DNA of 64,000 nucleotides from Arctopsyche grandis (taxonomy: Eukaryota; Arthropoda; Insecta; Trichoptera; Hydropsychidae), in the NCBI RefSeq assembly GCF_051622035.1, contig NC_135355.1, positions 38,793,986 through 38,857,985 of the forward strand, given 5' to 3'. Shown here piece after piece: positions 31,436-42,465 of this stretch (within the stretch, counting starts at the first letter, position 1; every line of letters starts with the position of its first letter). The translations under genes were made by a program, and so were the position numbers. A model generated the notes under the pieces. That model was not told where the DNA came from. It was given only the letters and a program-made list of their open reading frames with translations, and did no database searches.

Positions 31436-32040
31436 TTATTTTATGTTCATAACGAAAAAATAAAGTGAAACCCTAAATCATACAGGATGGCATGCATAGA
31501 TAGACTCCAACTGAGTTGGGCGTATCCTCATGTCATTGTTAATTCGTACGATTTTATTATTTCAACAAGTCTTTCCTGCATGCAATCATCGTTATCTATC
31601 ACTGCCAAATATAGGTGTGCTAATATAAAGACAAAAAACTCCAGGAAAGTGCTGGAAAAGCTTGAGTTGAGCCCATTTTGCGAGAGAATGGGTAAGGTTG
31701 CCAATTTTTTGGAACCGTTTCAATGAAAATTAGATAAATTGACAAACTCTGTCACAAATCCAAGGTCTGGCCAGCAGAAATCATTAGGATTCAAACCCGT
31801 GACCACTCTTTTCAATCACTACGTACCAACCACTAGTATATAATATTACTAGTATATTACTAGTATATAATATTATCCTCATGTCATTGTTAATTCGTAC
31901 GATTTTATTTATTTCAACAAGTCTTTCCTGTGTGGAATCATCGTTATCTATATCACTGCCAAATCTACATGTGCTAATATAAAGACAAAACACTCCAGGA
32001 GAGTGCTGGAAAAGCTTGAGTTGATTTTTGGCTGGGATCG
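31426..32040. repeat. Tandem duplication of about 351 bp including a SINE
   Basis: The block cctcatgtcattgttaattc occurs at 31526 and 31877. About 150 bp match (ttcgtacgattttattattt, acaagtctttcctg, gtgctggaaaagcttgagtt). The ctagtatataatatta motif precedes both. The copy in between holds a SINE fragment (31685-31850, minus, ggaaccgtttcaatgaaaat). Confidence 0.7.
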
Positions 32041-33039
32041 CCATAGCATAGATCAGACATGCTTTTTTCTCTCGCTTAGTATCGCTAGAAGACTGTTCGG
32101 TTACATATTATCCAAAAGTAGCGTGTAAGATACGCTGTGGCTTATTTATATTATAAATCTCGATTCTGCTTGTGGCAACAGAGCATCATTGTGCTGATGA
32201 GGAGACGTCAACTTTGACACGTCTAACACGCCAGCAAATTGACGTCCAACACGTTAGCACCATTATATCAAATTTCCCGCACATGTCTGGATACATGTGA
32301 ACACACAAAACGGTTCCAATTAGAACGTGCATATTAGATTTAAGACTTTGCTGACTGTTTGTATGAAATATGCAAGTGCAATATCGGATCATTACAGGTC
32401 TAAACTATTCAAGCGCTTAACCTTACATTTTGAATGGTAAATTAGCCTTATGAATATTTCCTACTCTTCAGTGTATTTGAATACGTTCTAGGTTTCAATC
32501 GTACTAGAACAATGAATTCAATAAATCATTGCGGAAAATATAATTATTGGCCATGAAGGTTGTGAGCTGATATGTAAGATTTATGTGAAATTTGTAAAAA
32601 TTGCCTGCTTCCGAATTTAATAAGCATATGTATGTATGTATGTATGTACATATGTCAAAACAGTGATTTTCAAAGTGTGTGTTCAATTCTAGTTAATGTT
32701 CACAATTTATTTTCAGACATTTTTTTAAAAATGCTTATTTAAATTATCTGCGGTGTGTTTTTTACGTGGATTTATCATGAATTGATGATTCAACACAAAT
32801 GTGTATATCCTATGCAGTGGTGGATTTATACACAAGAGGGAAAGGTACTTAGACAGGGGTCTTGTGTTTTTGAAAAATATATTTTTGATGAATTATTAAT
32901 TAATATTAATATTAATTATAGTTTTTCGATACAAGTCCAATATGACATTATGAAAGTTGAATCACTTTCAGAAGGAAGAAGGGCGCTCGTTGTTTTACTA
33001 AATGCATCATATTTGAGCTTTTTTAATTGGGAGCTTTTA
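32041..33039. other. No gene seen
   Basis: AT-rich. gccatagcatagatcagaca (32041-) has a relative at 61685-61710, so at least part is repetitive. A 97-codon plus-strand frame (32755-33048) has no recognisable domain. Confidence 0.4.
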
Positions 33040-33650
33040 ATATTTTGAGATTGGGATCTTTCAAAATCGGGGGGCTTTTAAAACTTGCAGCTTTTGAAAT
33101 TGGAAGTTTTTGAATTTGAAAGCTTTTGAATTCGAAATTTTTTGAATTTGAATCCTTTTGAATTTGAAAGTATTTGAAATTGAGAGCTTTGAATTTGGGA
33201 GCATTTCAAACTAGGAGCTTTTAAAAAATGTTATCTTTTTAGACTTTGAAATTGCGACCTTTTAAAATTGGGTGAATTTGAGCTTTTAAAAATTGGGGGA
33301 TTTTGAGGCTTTAAAATTTTGAGATTGGAAGCTTTTAAAATTGGCTGAGTTTGAATTGGGAGCAATTGAAATTTTGAATTTGGAAGCTTTTGAGTTTTTC
33401 AAATTGGGAGCTTTAAAAAGTTGGTAACTTTTGGAACTGGGAGCGTTTAAAAATTGCTCACATTCCATATTTTAAAATTGAGAGATTGACTTCTTTTGAA
33501 ATTGAGATAATCTAAAAATTCTGAAATTTTGAATTTGGGACCTTTTAAAATAGGGAGTTTTTTGAATTCAAGAGCTTTTAAAATTGAGAGCTTTTGATAT
33601 CAAAATCTTTTGAAATCGAGAGCTTTTGAAATTGATAGCTTTCGATCAAC
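33040..33650. repeat. Degenerate minisatellite of about 600 bp
   Basis: Roughly 30 imperfect units of 16-20 bp of the form gggagcttttgaaattga, all in one orientation. Unit length and spelling drift throughout, so it is old. Open frames here are artefacts. Confidence 0.85.
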
Positions 33651-33784
33651 TTGAAATTGTTATCCTACATCACTATGATTTTTATACGGTCTGTATTTAA
33701 CTGCTTGATAGCTTTTTGAGCAGTTATTATAATGAGGTAACAGTTTACACGTAGTTTGACATACGAAGTTGTATTGTCCTATTA

Positions 33785-34312
33785 ATTTAATATATTTGGC
33801 CAAAAATCAATATACATACATATATCGTGTATTACATTATATGAAGCTAGACGCCAAATTTGAAATTTATATATACATATAAGAGTTAAAACTATAAATA
33901 TTTAAATATTAGAGATAACGAGAACCTATAGAGTAAATTTTATAAAATATAGAGTGAATTATAGGCGTTTAAACAATTAAAATCTGAAATAGCATATCAA
34001 GGCATATCAATAAGAGTATCAAGCATATCAAGGCATATCAAGGCATATCAATAGCATATCAATAAGAGAAAAGGTTGAAGATAGATTATGGTAGCCTTAC
34101 GTACCGTCATAAACGTCACCGTATCCGAGATTCTGGATATTTGTTACGCATTGTATACGATATTTTATCTCCAACGTAATGGCAGACGATACATTTACGT
34201 ATATTGATGACCAAAATGAGCAATATGGCAAAGTATTAAAACGATCGGATAAGAGATAAGAGATATAAAAAATGACCACTAACACGAAAACCATGTGAAC
34301 TGTATAAGAGGT
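33785..34312 (-). repeat. Family A copy (subtype c) with a local short duplication
   Basis: Same extended layout as 23345-23795 (gaagctagacgccaaatttg, gataacgagaacctatagag, core). Around 33995-34065 it has an expansion of caaggcatatcaatagca-type units absent from the other copy. Confidence 0.8.
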
Positions 34313-34806
34313 AAGTAAAAATACACTTGTTCCATCTAAAAATCTTCAAAAACAAAACCGATATGATGACGACACAGTTTAAGAAACTATGCACCGAACT
34401 AAAAACAATTTAATTCCTAGAAATAAAACTATAGCGCATGATTTATTTTACTTGTAATTACTTTTTTTTAATTTTTTTTCATACATTAAAACCGATTCTG
34501 AGGGCAATGATAAGACGTTTGCGTGGCCGATGCAAGGTTCCGTTCTGTATAATTAGACCTAGGGGAAAGAACGATCGCACAATGGCGTGATGATCTTATA
34601 ATCAACGAGGAAGAGACCCGATACACCCTTTGTTCGAGTTCACTGCTAAAAATAATAATAACAACAACGTGCTTTGTGTCCCTTTGGCCGATTTAAAAAG
34701 TCATTGTACCACTATTAATCATTTGACAGCTCACGCAAAACACACCTACCTCCAAAGACCCATTCTTGGAATACATACATAAATATAATCAACAACAAAG
34801 GATTTA
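34313..34806. other. No gene seen
   Basis: AT-rich with a more balanced stretch near 34500-34620. No feature recognised. Confidence 0.35.
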
Positions 34807-35400
34807 CAGTACACTCTTTATTATCCGGGCTAACGCTGGGGAGGAAGGGCACGGATAATTAAAAAACACGGATAATCCGAATCATCAAATTTTGACTAGG
34901 TTTCGAATATAATATCATATTTACAACACAAATTTTTGCTTCATAATTTTAATACTCATAGATAAGTAGCCGTTAGTAGTTAATACTAGTGTTGTACCGT
35001 TTTATGACTAATGTAATCATTAGTATCTTCTTTAGTTGTAGTATCACTCTTATTTTCTTCCTCTTGACAAACAAAAGAAACGATATCTGTATCATCCATG
35101 CGCTTAAAATCTAGATCACTTAAATCATGATTGAGAAACATCACTCCTCGATGTTTTCCTTATCCACGTTTACAAAACATTTTAAATTTTCCAATAATCC
35201 ACATATTTCAGATATATCATTTGCTTCATTCTCTTCAGAATCCACTAAATCTGTTTCCATGTCAGGAAAAATCTTTCTCCATGATCAAACAAGTGTTACT
35301 GGCTTTACTTATGACCAAGATTGTATTATGTATTGCATCCAATATCGTCATTTTTTTCCTGAAATTGATCATATGTACATACATTTAAATATGATTTAAT
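34807..35400 (-). pseudogene. pogo/Tigger-like DNA transposon remnant
   Basis: The left edge is a TA followed by CAGTACACTCTTTATTATCC, then cacggataattaaaaaacac and ggataatccg, the style of pogo-group terminal repeats. Reading the minus strand from about 35340, broken frames give SWRKIFPDMETDLVDSEENE, ISEICGLLENL and, after a frameshift, DLSDLDFKRMDDTDIVSFV. These resemble the region after the DDE catalytic core in Tigger-type transposases. Multiple stops and a shift make it a pseudogene; the 5' end and catalytic core were not found. Confidence 0.6.
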
Positions 35401-35884
35401 CTCTTGGGATCTTGAGATCTGATATGTGTATACGTACTCTAATGATCATCCCACTCCCTAGTGATGTGAATATCAAATACATAGCTTCAAATTTCGTATA
35501 CGCAGCAAGTAGTCAATTTTGACTTAATTTAAGATTTTCAACTAAAATTATTCGATTTTTTTTGTTTCATCTATGTATATTTATGTATAGTATACAAAGC
35601 ATAAATTAATCATTTTGAAATCGTGAGAAATTTGGACCTCCTGATTTTGACTGATTTGTACTCATTATCAATAAATTTTCACATTCTTTTATTACAAGGT
35701 CAAGCTCAACAAACTCATTGATTAGAGTTCATTATAAAAATACACTATTCATTTTTGCTTATCGATCTTTATAATATGCTAGACGTTCAGCCAAATATCA
35801 ACAAATCCTATTTACGTTAAAATTAGATTTACTTCGCTAATCCGTCAGATAATATTTCCTACATTCTTTCGATCGTAACATAAT

Positions 35885-36125
35885 TTTTACAAATTGTACA
35901 TACAATAGATACAGATGATTTGTGACAACAGAAAAGATCATTTTTTGCCAATTCTGAGGAACCGTTTCAACAATGATGAGATAAAAGTGGAAAACTCTGA
36001 TAAGAAACAATCGATTTGGAGTCACAAATACCCCCAAATCTAACCAACAGTATAGTGGATCGAACCCACTGATCACTTGGTGCTAAACATACACGCTACA
36101 ATTAAGCCACACTGCTGGCTTAATG
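35885..36125 (-). mobile_element. tRNA-derived SINE (head type 3), tail-less
   Basis: On the minus strand: agccagcagtgtggcttaat head, a GTGGGTTCGATCC B box, a gggggtatttgtgactccaa joint, then the shared body ttcttatcagagttttccac and atcattgttgaaacggttcc. It ends before the hairpin. Confidence 0.75.
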
Positions 36126-36269
36126 GTAGAATATACTGTTCTGTGTCAATATTAATATAGGAACCTCAATAATTACATATAAATGAAGGCTGTATATGGT
36201 AAATTTTGTCAACGAATTCGTCACCGTTGGGCAGATGGGAATTTGCAGGCTTCGCTCACATCGCTTACC

Positions 36270-36345
36270 ATTTCATACTGGGGTCCCTAAATCTAACCAG
36301 CAGTATAGTGGATCACTTGGTGCTAAACAGTACCAAGTGATCAGT
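36270..36345 (-). mobile_element. SINE head fragment
   Basis: aaatctaaccagcagtatag, then tggatcacttggtgctaaac repeats the head type 3 sequence in reverse. It directly precedes a full SINE. Confidence 0.55.
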
Positions 36346-36349
36346 TTTT

Positions 36350-36800
36350 AGCCAGCAGCATAGCTCGGCCGTTAAGATTCTGCTTACCGTTGAGAGGTGC
36401 CGGGTTCAATCCCATGAGCTGACCTCGATTGAAAATAAATTTTCTGAGTATATATGTAGTGCTACTAGTTAAACCTGGATATATGTGAATCCAGGTCGAT
36501 CATTTCCTATCAGAGTTTGCCAATTTTCTCTGATTTTATTGTTGAAACAGTTCCTGGTAAAATTGGCTTAATAATCTTCCTACCTACTATGTCACCACTA
36601 TTTATGTACAATAAAATTTATATATATTTCATAGATGTCTCGTTAATTTGTGAGTTTTTCAATGTCTCGTAATTCAGTGACTTGTATAATAAAAAAAATG
36701 CTGCAATATTTGTAATTGGCCAGGAAGGCGCATTAGGGTTACCTGTAAGGCCTTCCTGATATATACATATGTATGTAAAAAATAAATAAATAAATAAACA
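36350..36800 (+). mobile_element. tRNA-derived SINE (head type 1), full length
   Basis: Head agccagcagcatagctcggc with A-box region and GGGTTCAATCCC B box. Body gatcatttcctatcagagtt, tgccaattttctctgatttt, attgttgaaacagttcctgg. Tail hairpin with arms ccaggaaggc (36720-36729) and gccttcctga (36750-36759), then AAATAAATAAATAAA. The 450-bp length is long for a SINE. Confidence 0.85.
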
Positions 36801-36834
36801 TACACGCTACCATTGAGCCATTCTGCTTGCTTGT

Positions 36835-37300
36835 ATATATATATAGTAGCGTGGTATAGTGGTGAATGTTGAATTATCTCGTACTTGATGTTACGAGTTC
36901 GATTCCCGCTAAGTCTCGCTATTGGCCAGACCTTGGTGTGTCAAGGTCGATCGTTCTTATCAGAATTTGCCAATTTTTCTGATTTTCATTGAAACGATTC
37001 CTGTAAAATTGTCGTTTCCTTACCAATTTTCTGTTGCGAACCTTTAGTTATTGTTATATCTTAGGTTTCGCCATGTTGCTCACCATAGATGTCTCTGTGG
37101 TTGTTCATCGAATATAAAATTCGTATTGTTACATGAAAGTTATTCATCGTTATTTATCGTATTAATACGATGTTTGTAATATCTGACCATAGATGTCAGA
37201 TATTGTTTAGATTTACATGTATCTATGTAATAATTATGTGGACCAGGAAGGCGCATTTGGGGTTTACCTGTTAAGCCTTCCTGGTATATTTGTATATATG
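36835..37300 (+). mobile_element. tRNA-derived SINE (head type 2), full length
   Basis: Head tagtagcgtggtatagtggt with B box GAGTTCGATTCCCGC. The same body follows (gatcgttcttatcagaattt, tctgattttcattgaaacga). The perfect 10-bp tail hairpin is ccaggaaggc (37243-37252)/gccttcctgg (37275-37284). It is followed within about 20 bp by an RTE fragment. Confidence 0.85.
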
Positions 37301-37305
37301 TATGT

Positions 37306-37798
37306 AAGAAAAGGATCTTTGATCAATGCGTTTTGCCAGTGATGACGTATGGATGTGAAACTTGGACACTGAACGCCAAGATGCTAAATAAAATCCAATG
37401 CACTCAAAGAAGTATGGAACGCTGTATGCTTGGCATAACGAGGAAAGACAGAAAGCGGAACACGTGGGTGAGAAATATGACAAGGGTAGTGGACATAGTG
37501 GATAGAGTGAAGAGATTGAAATGGCAATGGGCGGGTCACGTAGCTAGGAGGATGGACGAAAGGTGGACAAAAGAAGTGCTTGAATGGTACCCGAGAGAAG
37601 GCAAAAGAGTAAAAGGAAGACCGCAAGGAAGATGGGTGAACGAAATTAGGAAAATGTGCGGAATGAGATGGATGAGTGTTGCGCAAAACAGAGACGAGTG
37701 GAAGCGTGTTGGAGAGGCCTTCATCCAGCAGTGGATGGCGAATGGCTGTAAATGATGATGATGTAAAAATATGTATGTAAATAAATAAATAAATAAAT
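37306..37798 (+). pseudogene. RTE-clade LINE: ORF2 C-terminus and tail
   Basis: The frame 37306-37755 reads KRIFDQCVLPVMTYGCETWT, LNAKMLNKIQCTQRSMERC, LKWQWAGHVARRMDERWTKE and GRPQGRWVNEI, ending in ANGCK. This is the characteristic C-terminus of RTE/BovB-like reverse transcriptases often mis-annotated as host genes. The stop is followed by a gatgatgatg tail and AAATAAATAAATAAAT. It is severely 5'-truncated, but the remaining frame is intact. Confidence 0.85.
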
Positions 37799-39451
37799 AT
37801 AATTTTTACAAAGGAAAGGACTCGTTTACAAAGGAAATATAAATTTCAAACATGTACTATATAAATTGAACATAAACTTGTAGACAAAGGAAAACACACC
37901 AGCCAAAGCCCCATTACTTTATTAAGGATTGCCCCAAAAGTAAAAACTCAACATACATTGTCCTTCAAAAAATATTGAATTTCACAGGGCGGTCAAAGAA
38001 GAGAGGCTCTTGCCATAGAGAGGAGGGGTGGTTGGAGGGAGGGGGAGGCATCAAAAGGACCCCGACGCGACCTCTCGAATTTGAATTTAAATCTATTTCG
38101 GCGCTAATAGGGTGACCGGCTAGTATCGATTTCTTTGCGTAAAACCTTCCGGGGGTGGCGTTGCGTTGTAAGCGATACGTCTTGAGAAAACGGGGTGGGT
38201 GGGGCGGGTGGCCCTTTGTGCGGGCCCTTTGTGCCTTCGGGCGATCGGTCAACACGTCCTGTTTTGTTCAGGTGAAGCGGCGTGACAGATCGCACGGCTA
38301 ACAAGACTCGAATCCTTCCGCAAACAGAGATTACACAGCGAAAGGGTTTCCCTCCCCCTCCCCCGAAGCCCACCCCCTGCCCCGGGAGATCCCGGCTTTC
38401 ACACTTCATCTTGCCCCTAATGAAAAGCAAATACAAAGCGTGACATGCGAAAACATCGGTTCAATTACGTTTGTCGACTTTGAATTTCAAATCCTCGCGA
38501 AATTATCTGTGAAAATAAATTTCTATGCTACGTACATGCTACAAAATAATAATAAACTAGGCATTTTGTGGATGAAAATTTGGAGAGAAAAAACCGTCAA
38601 AGGGCTGCTCACAAAAGTCACTAATACAAAAATACTGGGTTTGGTGCAAACGATCGAAAAGCGCCAGACAGATTGAACCACAGATTAACTGGACGGCTGC
38701 TTTAAACGCAATTCTCGACTTCACGAATGAAAAATTGCACATCATATGACGAGTAACCTTTCGATGTGCACAGATGCAATTATTAGAATGGTAATTAACA
38801 AAATTGAGTTGGATCTTTCTGGCGAGTTTTTAATAATTTAATAAGGAAAAATTCGGAACTAAAGTATCAGAAGCACAGAACGTATACAGAGTAGGTATGT
38901 CGGGACTTCGGGTAGATTTCGCTTAGTGTAAGTGCGAGCAGTGCGCACGCATAAGGTACACGTGGCGCTTTTCGATCGTTTGCACCGCATCGATAAATAC
39001 TAAACCTTTATTATATTATACTTTTGGACCAGTCAATTTTTGAAATCATTTACCGCTCGAATTGATACGTAGGTAAAATAAAAAAATATTTAGATTGAAA
39101 ACCAACCCTTGCAAACGGATTTAAGCATAGAACCATAGATATATAATACACATAGATCCGCCCTCACGCTATATACTGGTCTCCCTTATGGCGCATGCAA
39201 AATACATGGCGCATGCACAGTTTCTCTCAGTAGGTAAGTAGGTACCGCTGCGTCGTAGGGAAAAAAACCTTTAAAAAAAAAACTTCCCCGCTAATTAAAC
39301 CCCCCGCACCCCTCAGTTAGTGAAGACAAGATCTCCGACCAAAATCACACGTCAGGGCCCATCTAGTGTATTATACATCAATGCATAGAACTGGTGCAGT
39401 AAATGTATGATAACTCGAGAACAAAATGTTTTTGAAGGACGCTTTTCAAAT
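37799..39451. other. Unique sequence with a GC-rich island
   Basis: 37960-38440 is strongly G+C-rich for this window (gggaggcatcaaaaggaccc, gggtgggtggggcgggtgg, ccctccccctcccccg) and non-repetitive. Overlapping frames on the minus strand have no domains. The rest is AT-rich, with a gcgcatgcaaaatacatggc repeat near 39190-39225. Confidence 0.4.
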
Positions 39452-40016
39452 TGATTGTGGCTATTTGCAGGTACTATATCTGCGAATTATTGCCTATTTT
39501 CAGGTAATATATCTGCGAATTATTGGCTATTTGCAGGTACTATATCTATGACAGGCACAAAGCCTTCTGCGCATGCGCGTGAACTTATAATCCGATTATA
39601 ATTTCTTACATTTAATGTATGCTAGACTTGTTTAATCAATCGTTCATTATACATGAGGCAAATAAATTTCGCACGTTATTATAATAGATTTATATCATTT
39701 AACTAGTTCGCGGCGTGTACTTGTATGTAGGTATTATACGTTGTATATGATAATAATCTTCTAACAATTAATAATATTAGCTAATTTGGATTATATATTT
39801 TTACTCTACGTCACATAACGAGTTCGAACAAAATTTTAAGAGGCTTAAAACAAAAATTTAACAGTAAACACGCTGACAGTGACAGTTCACGCGCATGCGC
39901 AGGAGGCTTTGCGCCAGTCGCAGATATAGTACCTGCAAATAGCCAATAATTCGCAAATATAGTACCTGCAAATAGCCAATAATTTGCATATATAGTACCT
40001 GCAAATAGCCGGAACC
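39452..40016. mobile_element. MITE of about 565 bp with triple subterminal repeats at each end
   Basis: The left end has three direct copies of a unit of about 33 bp (ggctatttgcaggtactata plus tctgcgaattatt). The right end has three inverted copies (tatagtacctgcaaatagcc). A cgcgcatgcgc block sits inside each array. Flanking TTTCAAAT at 39444-39451 and 40017-40024 would be an 8-bp target duplication, as in hAT elements. No transposase frame. Confidence 0.7.
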
Positions 40017-40024
40017 TTTCAAAT

Positions 40025-40994
40025 AAAGTAAACGAGCAAAAGACATGGTTTTTGTAAGAAATTTAATTGGTTTTTGTAGAACCAAAAATGGTACCTCTCC
40101 TTATAACATATGTATGTACCTCTCCTTTATTTAATATATTTCATGTCAAACCGCTTATTTTATTTTGCCTTTTTGTATTTGACTCTTCCATTTTGTATTC
40201 TTAATAATTCGACAACTATACATGTATGTACGTGCATTATTTATATTGATGTTGTACAATTGATTCTCAAGTGTAAGTTTTAAGCGAACAAAGCGACAGA
40301 AAAAGTCAAACACGAATTGTACAGTTGGTAACTTTCGCAGTCCGTTTCAATTTTATGAACAGATGTTCAGATCTCACCGCATTTCATGCATTTTGTAAAT
40401 CGAAGTTTTCTTCGCTTTCCTCATTTTTCACCACTTTGAATTTTTGATAAAACCATGTATCAACACCGGTCAGAATCGATTCATCTTTCTGCGTCGTCGA
40501 ATATTATCACAACTAAGTAATGGAATGATAAAAACTGACATTTTTTTCTCGCTCTGAATGGGGGGGGGGGAAATGGAAAAAGCTAAGAGCGGTAGGGGAT
40601 GGAAATCGAACAAACGTAGCGACCACCCCTTACGACAACAATAATGCGCAACTGTTAAAAGCTTATTTACTCTACGAAAGTCCATTAGGATTTTCCCGAA
40701 CGGTATGGAATGGCGACTCGAATAACTCGAACGATTTAACAATGCAAAAGGAAAAGCGTCGTTATGAAAGTGCAGCAAAGCTAAAACGTTACCGCACTGT
40801 TAACATGACCTTTTAGCAGTGCACTCGGCTGCAGTTATTCCAATTGTATATTTCAAATATTTGCAAATACCTCGAGGAAGAATGCCGAACATTTTCGAGA
40901 CATTCCTTGTAATATTACGAATATTATGCAAAGACTTCATAACCAAAGTACCCACTTAAATGTTACATACATTCTTATATCGAACCAGTATTGT
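40025..40994. other. No gene seen
   Basis: AT-rich sequence. A nine-G run is at about 40561-40569. A 102-codon minus-strand frame (40778-40470) has no recognised domain. Confidence 0.35.
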
Positions 40995-41105
40995 ACCCGA
41001 TGACATATCAACGCATGGGTGTTGGCATATTAAGTTATTAAATAAAAAAAATTAAAAGAAATGTGTCGTCGGTCATGTGTTCGATCCCCACGCGGTCGAA
41101 TTTTT
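40995..41105 (+). repeat. Family G retroelement tail, uninterrupted copy
   Basis: gtacccgatgacatatcaac, gcatgggtgttggcatatta, agttattaaataaa, then gtgtcgtcggtcatgtgttc and gatccccacgcgg. It is the empty-site counterpart of the hAT insertion at 14581-17092. The GTTCGATCCCCAC motif is B-box-like. Confidence 0.65.
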
Positions 41106-41414
41106 TTTCAAATACCTTTTAAATATATTTAATTTTATATTTATATTTAATTGTTGAAATGGTAAAAACTACGTATATATAAACAATATAAAACACCGAT
41201 AGAAAAATTAATTAATTAAATAAATTTTCAATATATGGCGGTAAATTCTCTGCCAAGCGGAAACATTAGTAGCGATCAGTATACATATATACATAGTTTT
41301 TTCTTTTGTTATTTTATTTGTATATACATATGTTCGTTTTGGCATTTGTTTAGCTGTGACGTACATACATATGTATGTCGAATCTAAACGACTATTATAT
41401 ACGTATATATTATT

Positions 41415-41700
41415 ATTAAGTTTGGACCATTGTAGCATTACAGGAATTCCTAATGCGCCACAATGGTCAAAAAAATATATAAAAGAAAAGAAAAGAAAAA
41501 AAAATAATAACTAAAGAAATTAGACAGAACAAAAACAAAACATATATGTAAATACACAAACAACAAATAATAATAATTACAAATTATAAAAAACAACAAA
41601 GAAGGGAATGTTTTATAAAAGAAAAATAAATATAAACATATGTATATACACAGACAATAATACATTTATACAAAAAAAAAACAATAGGAATTATAATAAA
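41415..41700 (-). mobile_element. LINE 3' end, second copy of the hairpin-tail LINE
   Basis: The hairpin at 41427-41466 has arms ccattgtagc and gccacaatgg, with loop attacaggaattcctaatgc. The matching element is at 17840-18703, where RT coding sequence is attached. Here only the A-rich 3'UTR is left. The single stem difference is G-U compatible in the RNA. Confidence 0.75.
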
Positions 41701-42189
41701 AGATACGTAAAAATATCAAATATAAAATGACGGGCTGAAAACCAAACTGGTACAAGTGACATTTTTAAAAAATCTGGTTTGAATGCTAAAATAATAGCAT
41801 ATATTATGGAAATGCTGTTATTTTAGCTTTTTTAGAACTTTTAAATTATTTCTATCTTCTTGAAATATAATATTTACAATATATGTTTATAGTGATAAAA
41901 GGAATCAAAAATATTTTGAACAAAATATAACAACTCGAACTAGTACTATTGTCTAGTGTAAGTTTCCTTACATTTGCGCTCAATTTGTCTCATAGCCGGT
42001 ATCAATTTTTGTTTTTTTGTACTCTTTATATTCTTCAAATGCATAGATTAAGTTGTAGGCTGGTCATAGCCGAATCAACATACATATATTATTCCTTTTT
42101 GTAGAAATTTATGTATATATACTCTTTTATATAGAAATTTCCAGTTATCAGAAAAATTACATTTTTTCAAATGAATTCAGTTAATAAGA
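41701..42189. other. No gene seen
   Basis: AT-rich; holds a ggctggtcatagccgaatca variant of a dispersed motif near 42060. Confidence 0.35.
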
Positions 42190-42465
42190 TATACAAATTA
42201 TTATTTTGAATAAAAATACCAATAATTTTATTTTACTACCGCCATCTATGTATAAAACTAAAGACTACATAGACGTCACCCAGATTTCAAATTTTCAAAC
42301 TTCAAACGCGTCTTAAACGATATTTTATCTCTATCATAATGGCGGAAGATCCATTTACTTATATTGATGACCAAAATGAGCAATATGGCAAAGTATGAAA
42401 ACGATCGGATAAGAGGCAAATTTTTTCCTGAATTGTAATCGTAAGTGAAACGTAAAGGAGGTTTC
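42190..42465 (-). repeat. Family A copy (subtype a)
   Basis: Complete subtype-a layout: ttattattttgaataaaaat, ctaccgccatctatg, TGACCAAAATGAGCAATATG, gtaatcgtaagtgaaacgta, aaggaggttt. Very close to 54425-54705. Confidence 0.85.

Noticed and set aside
36355..36430. tRNA gene
   Set aside because: A- and B-box-like motifs are present, but the sequence lacks a foldable acceptor stem and continues into a SINE body and tail. The same goes for 36835, 50100, 60360 and 60833.
37333..37755. Host gene for a craniofacial-development-like protein
   Set aside because: The sequence is the C-terminus of an RTE-type reverse transcriptase followed by a retroelement tail; such fragments are commonly mis-annotated.
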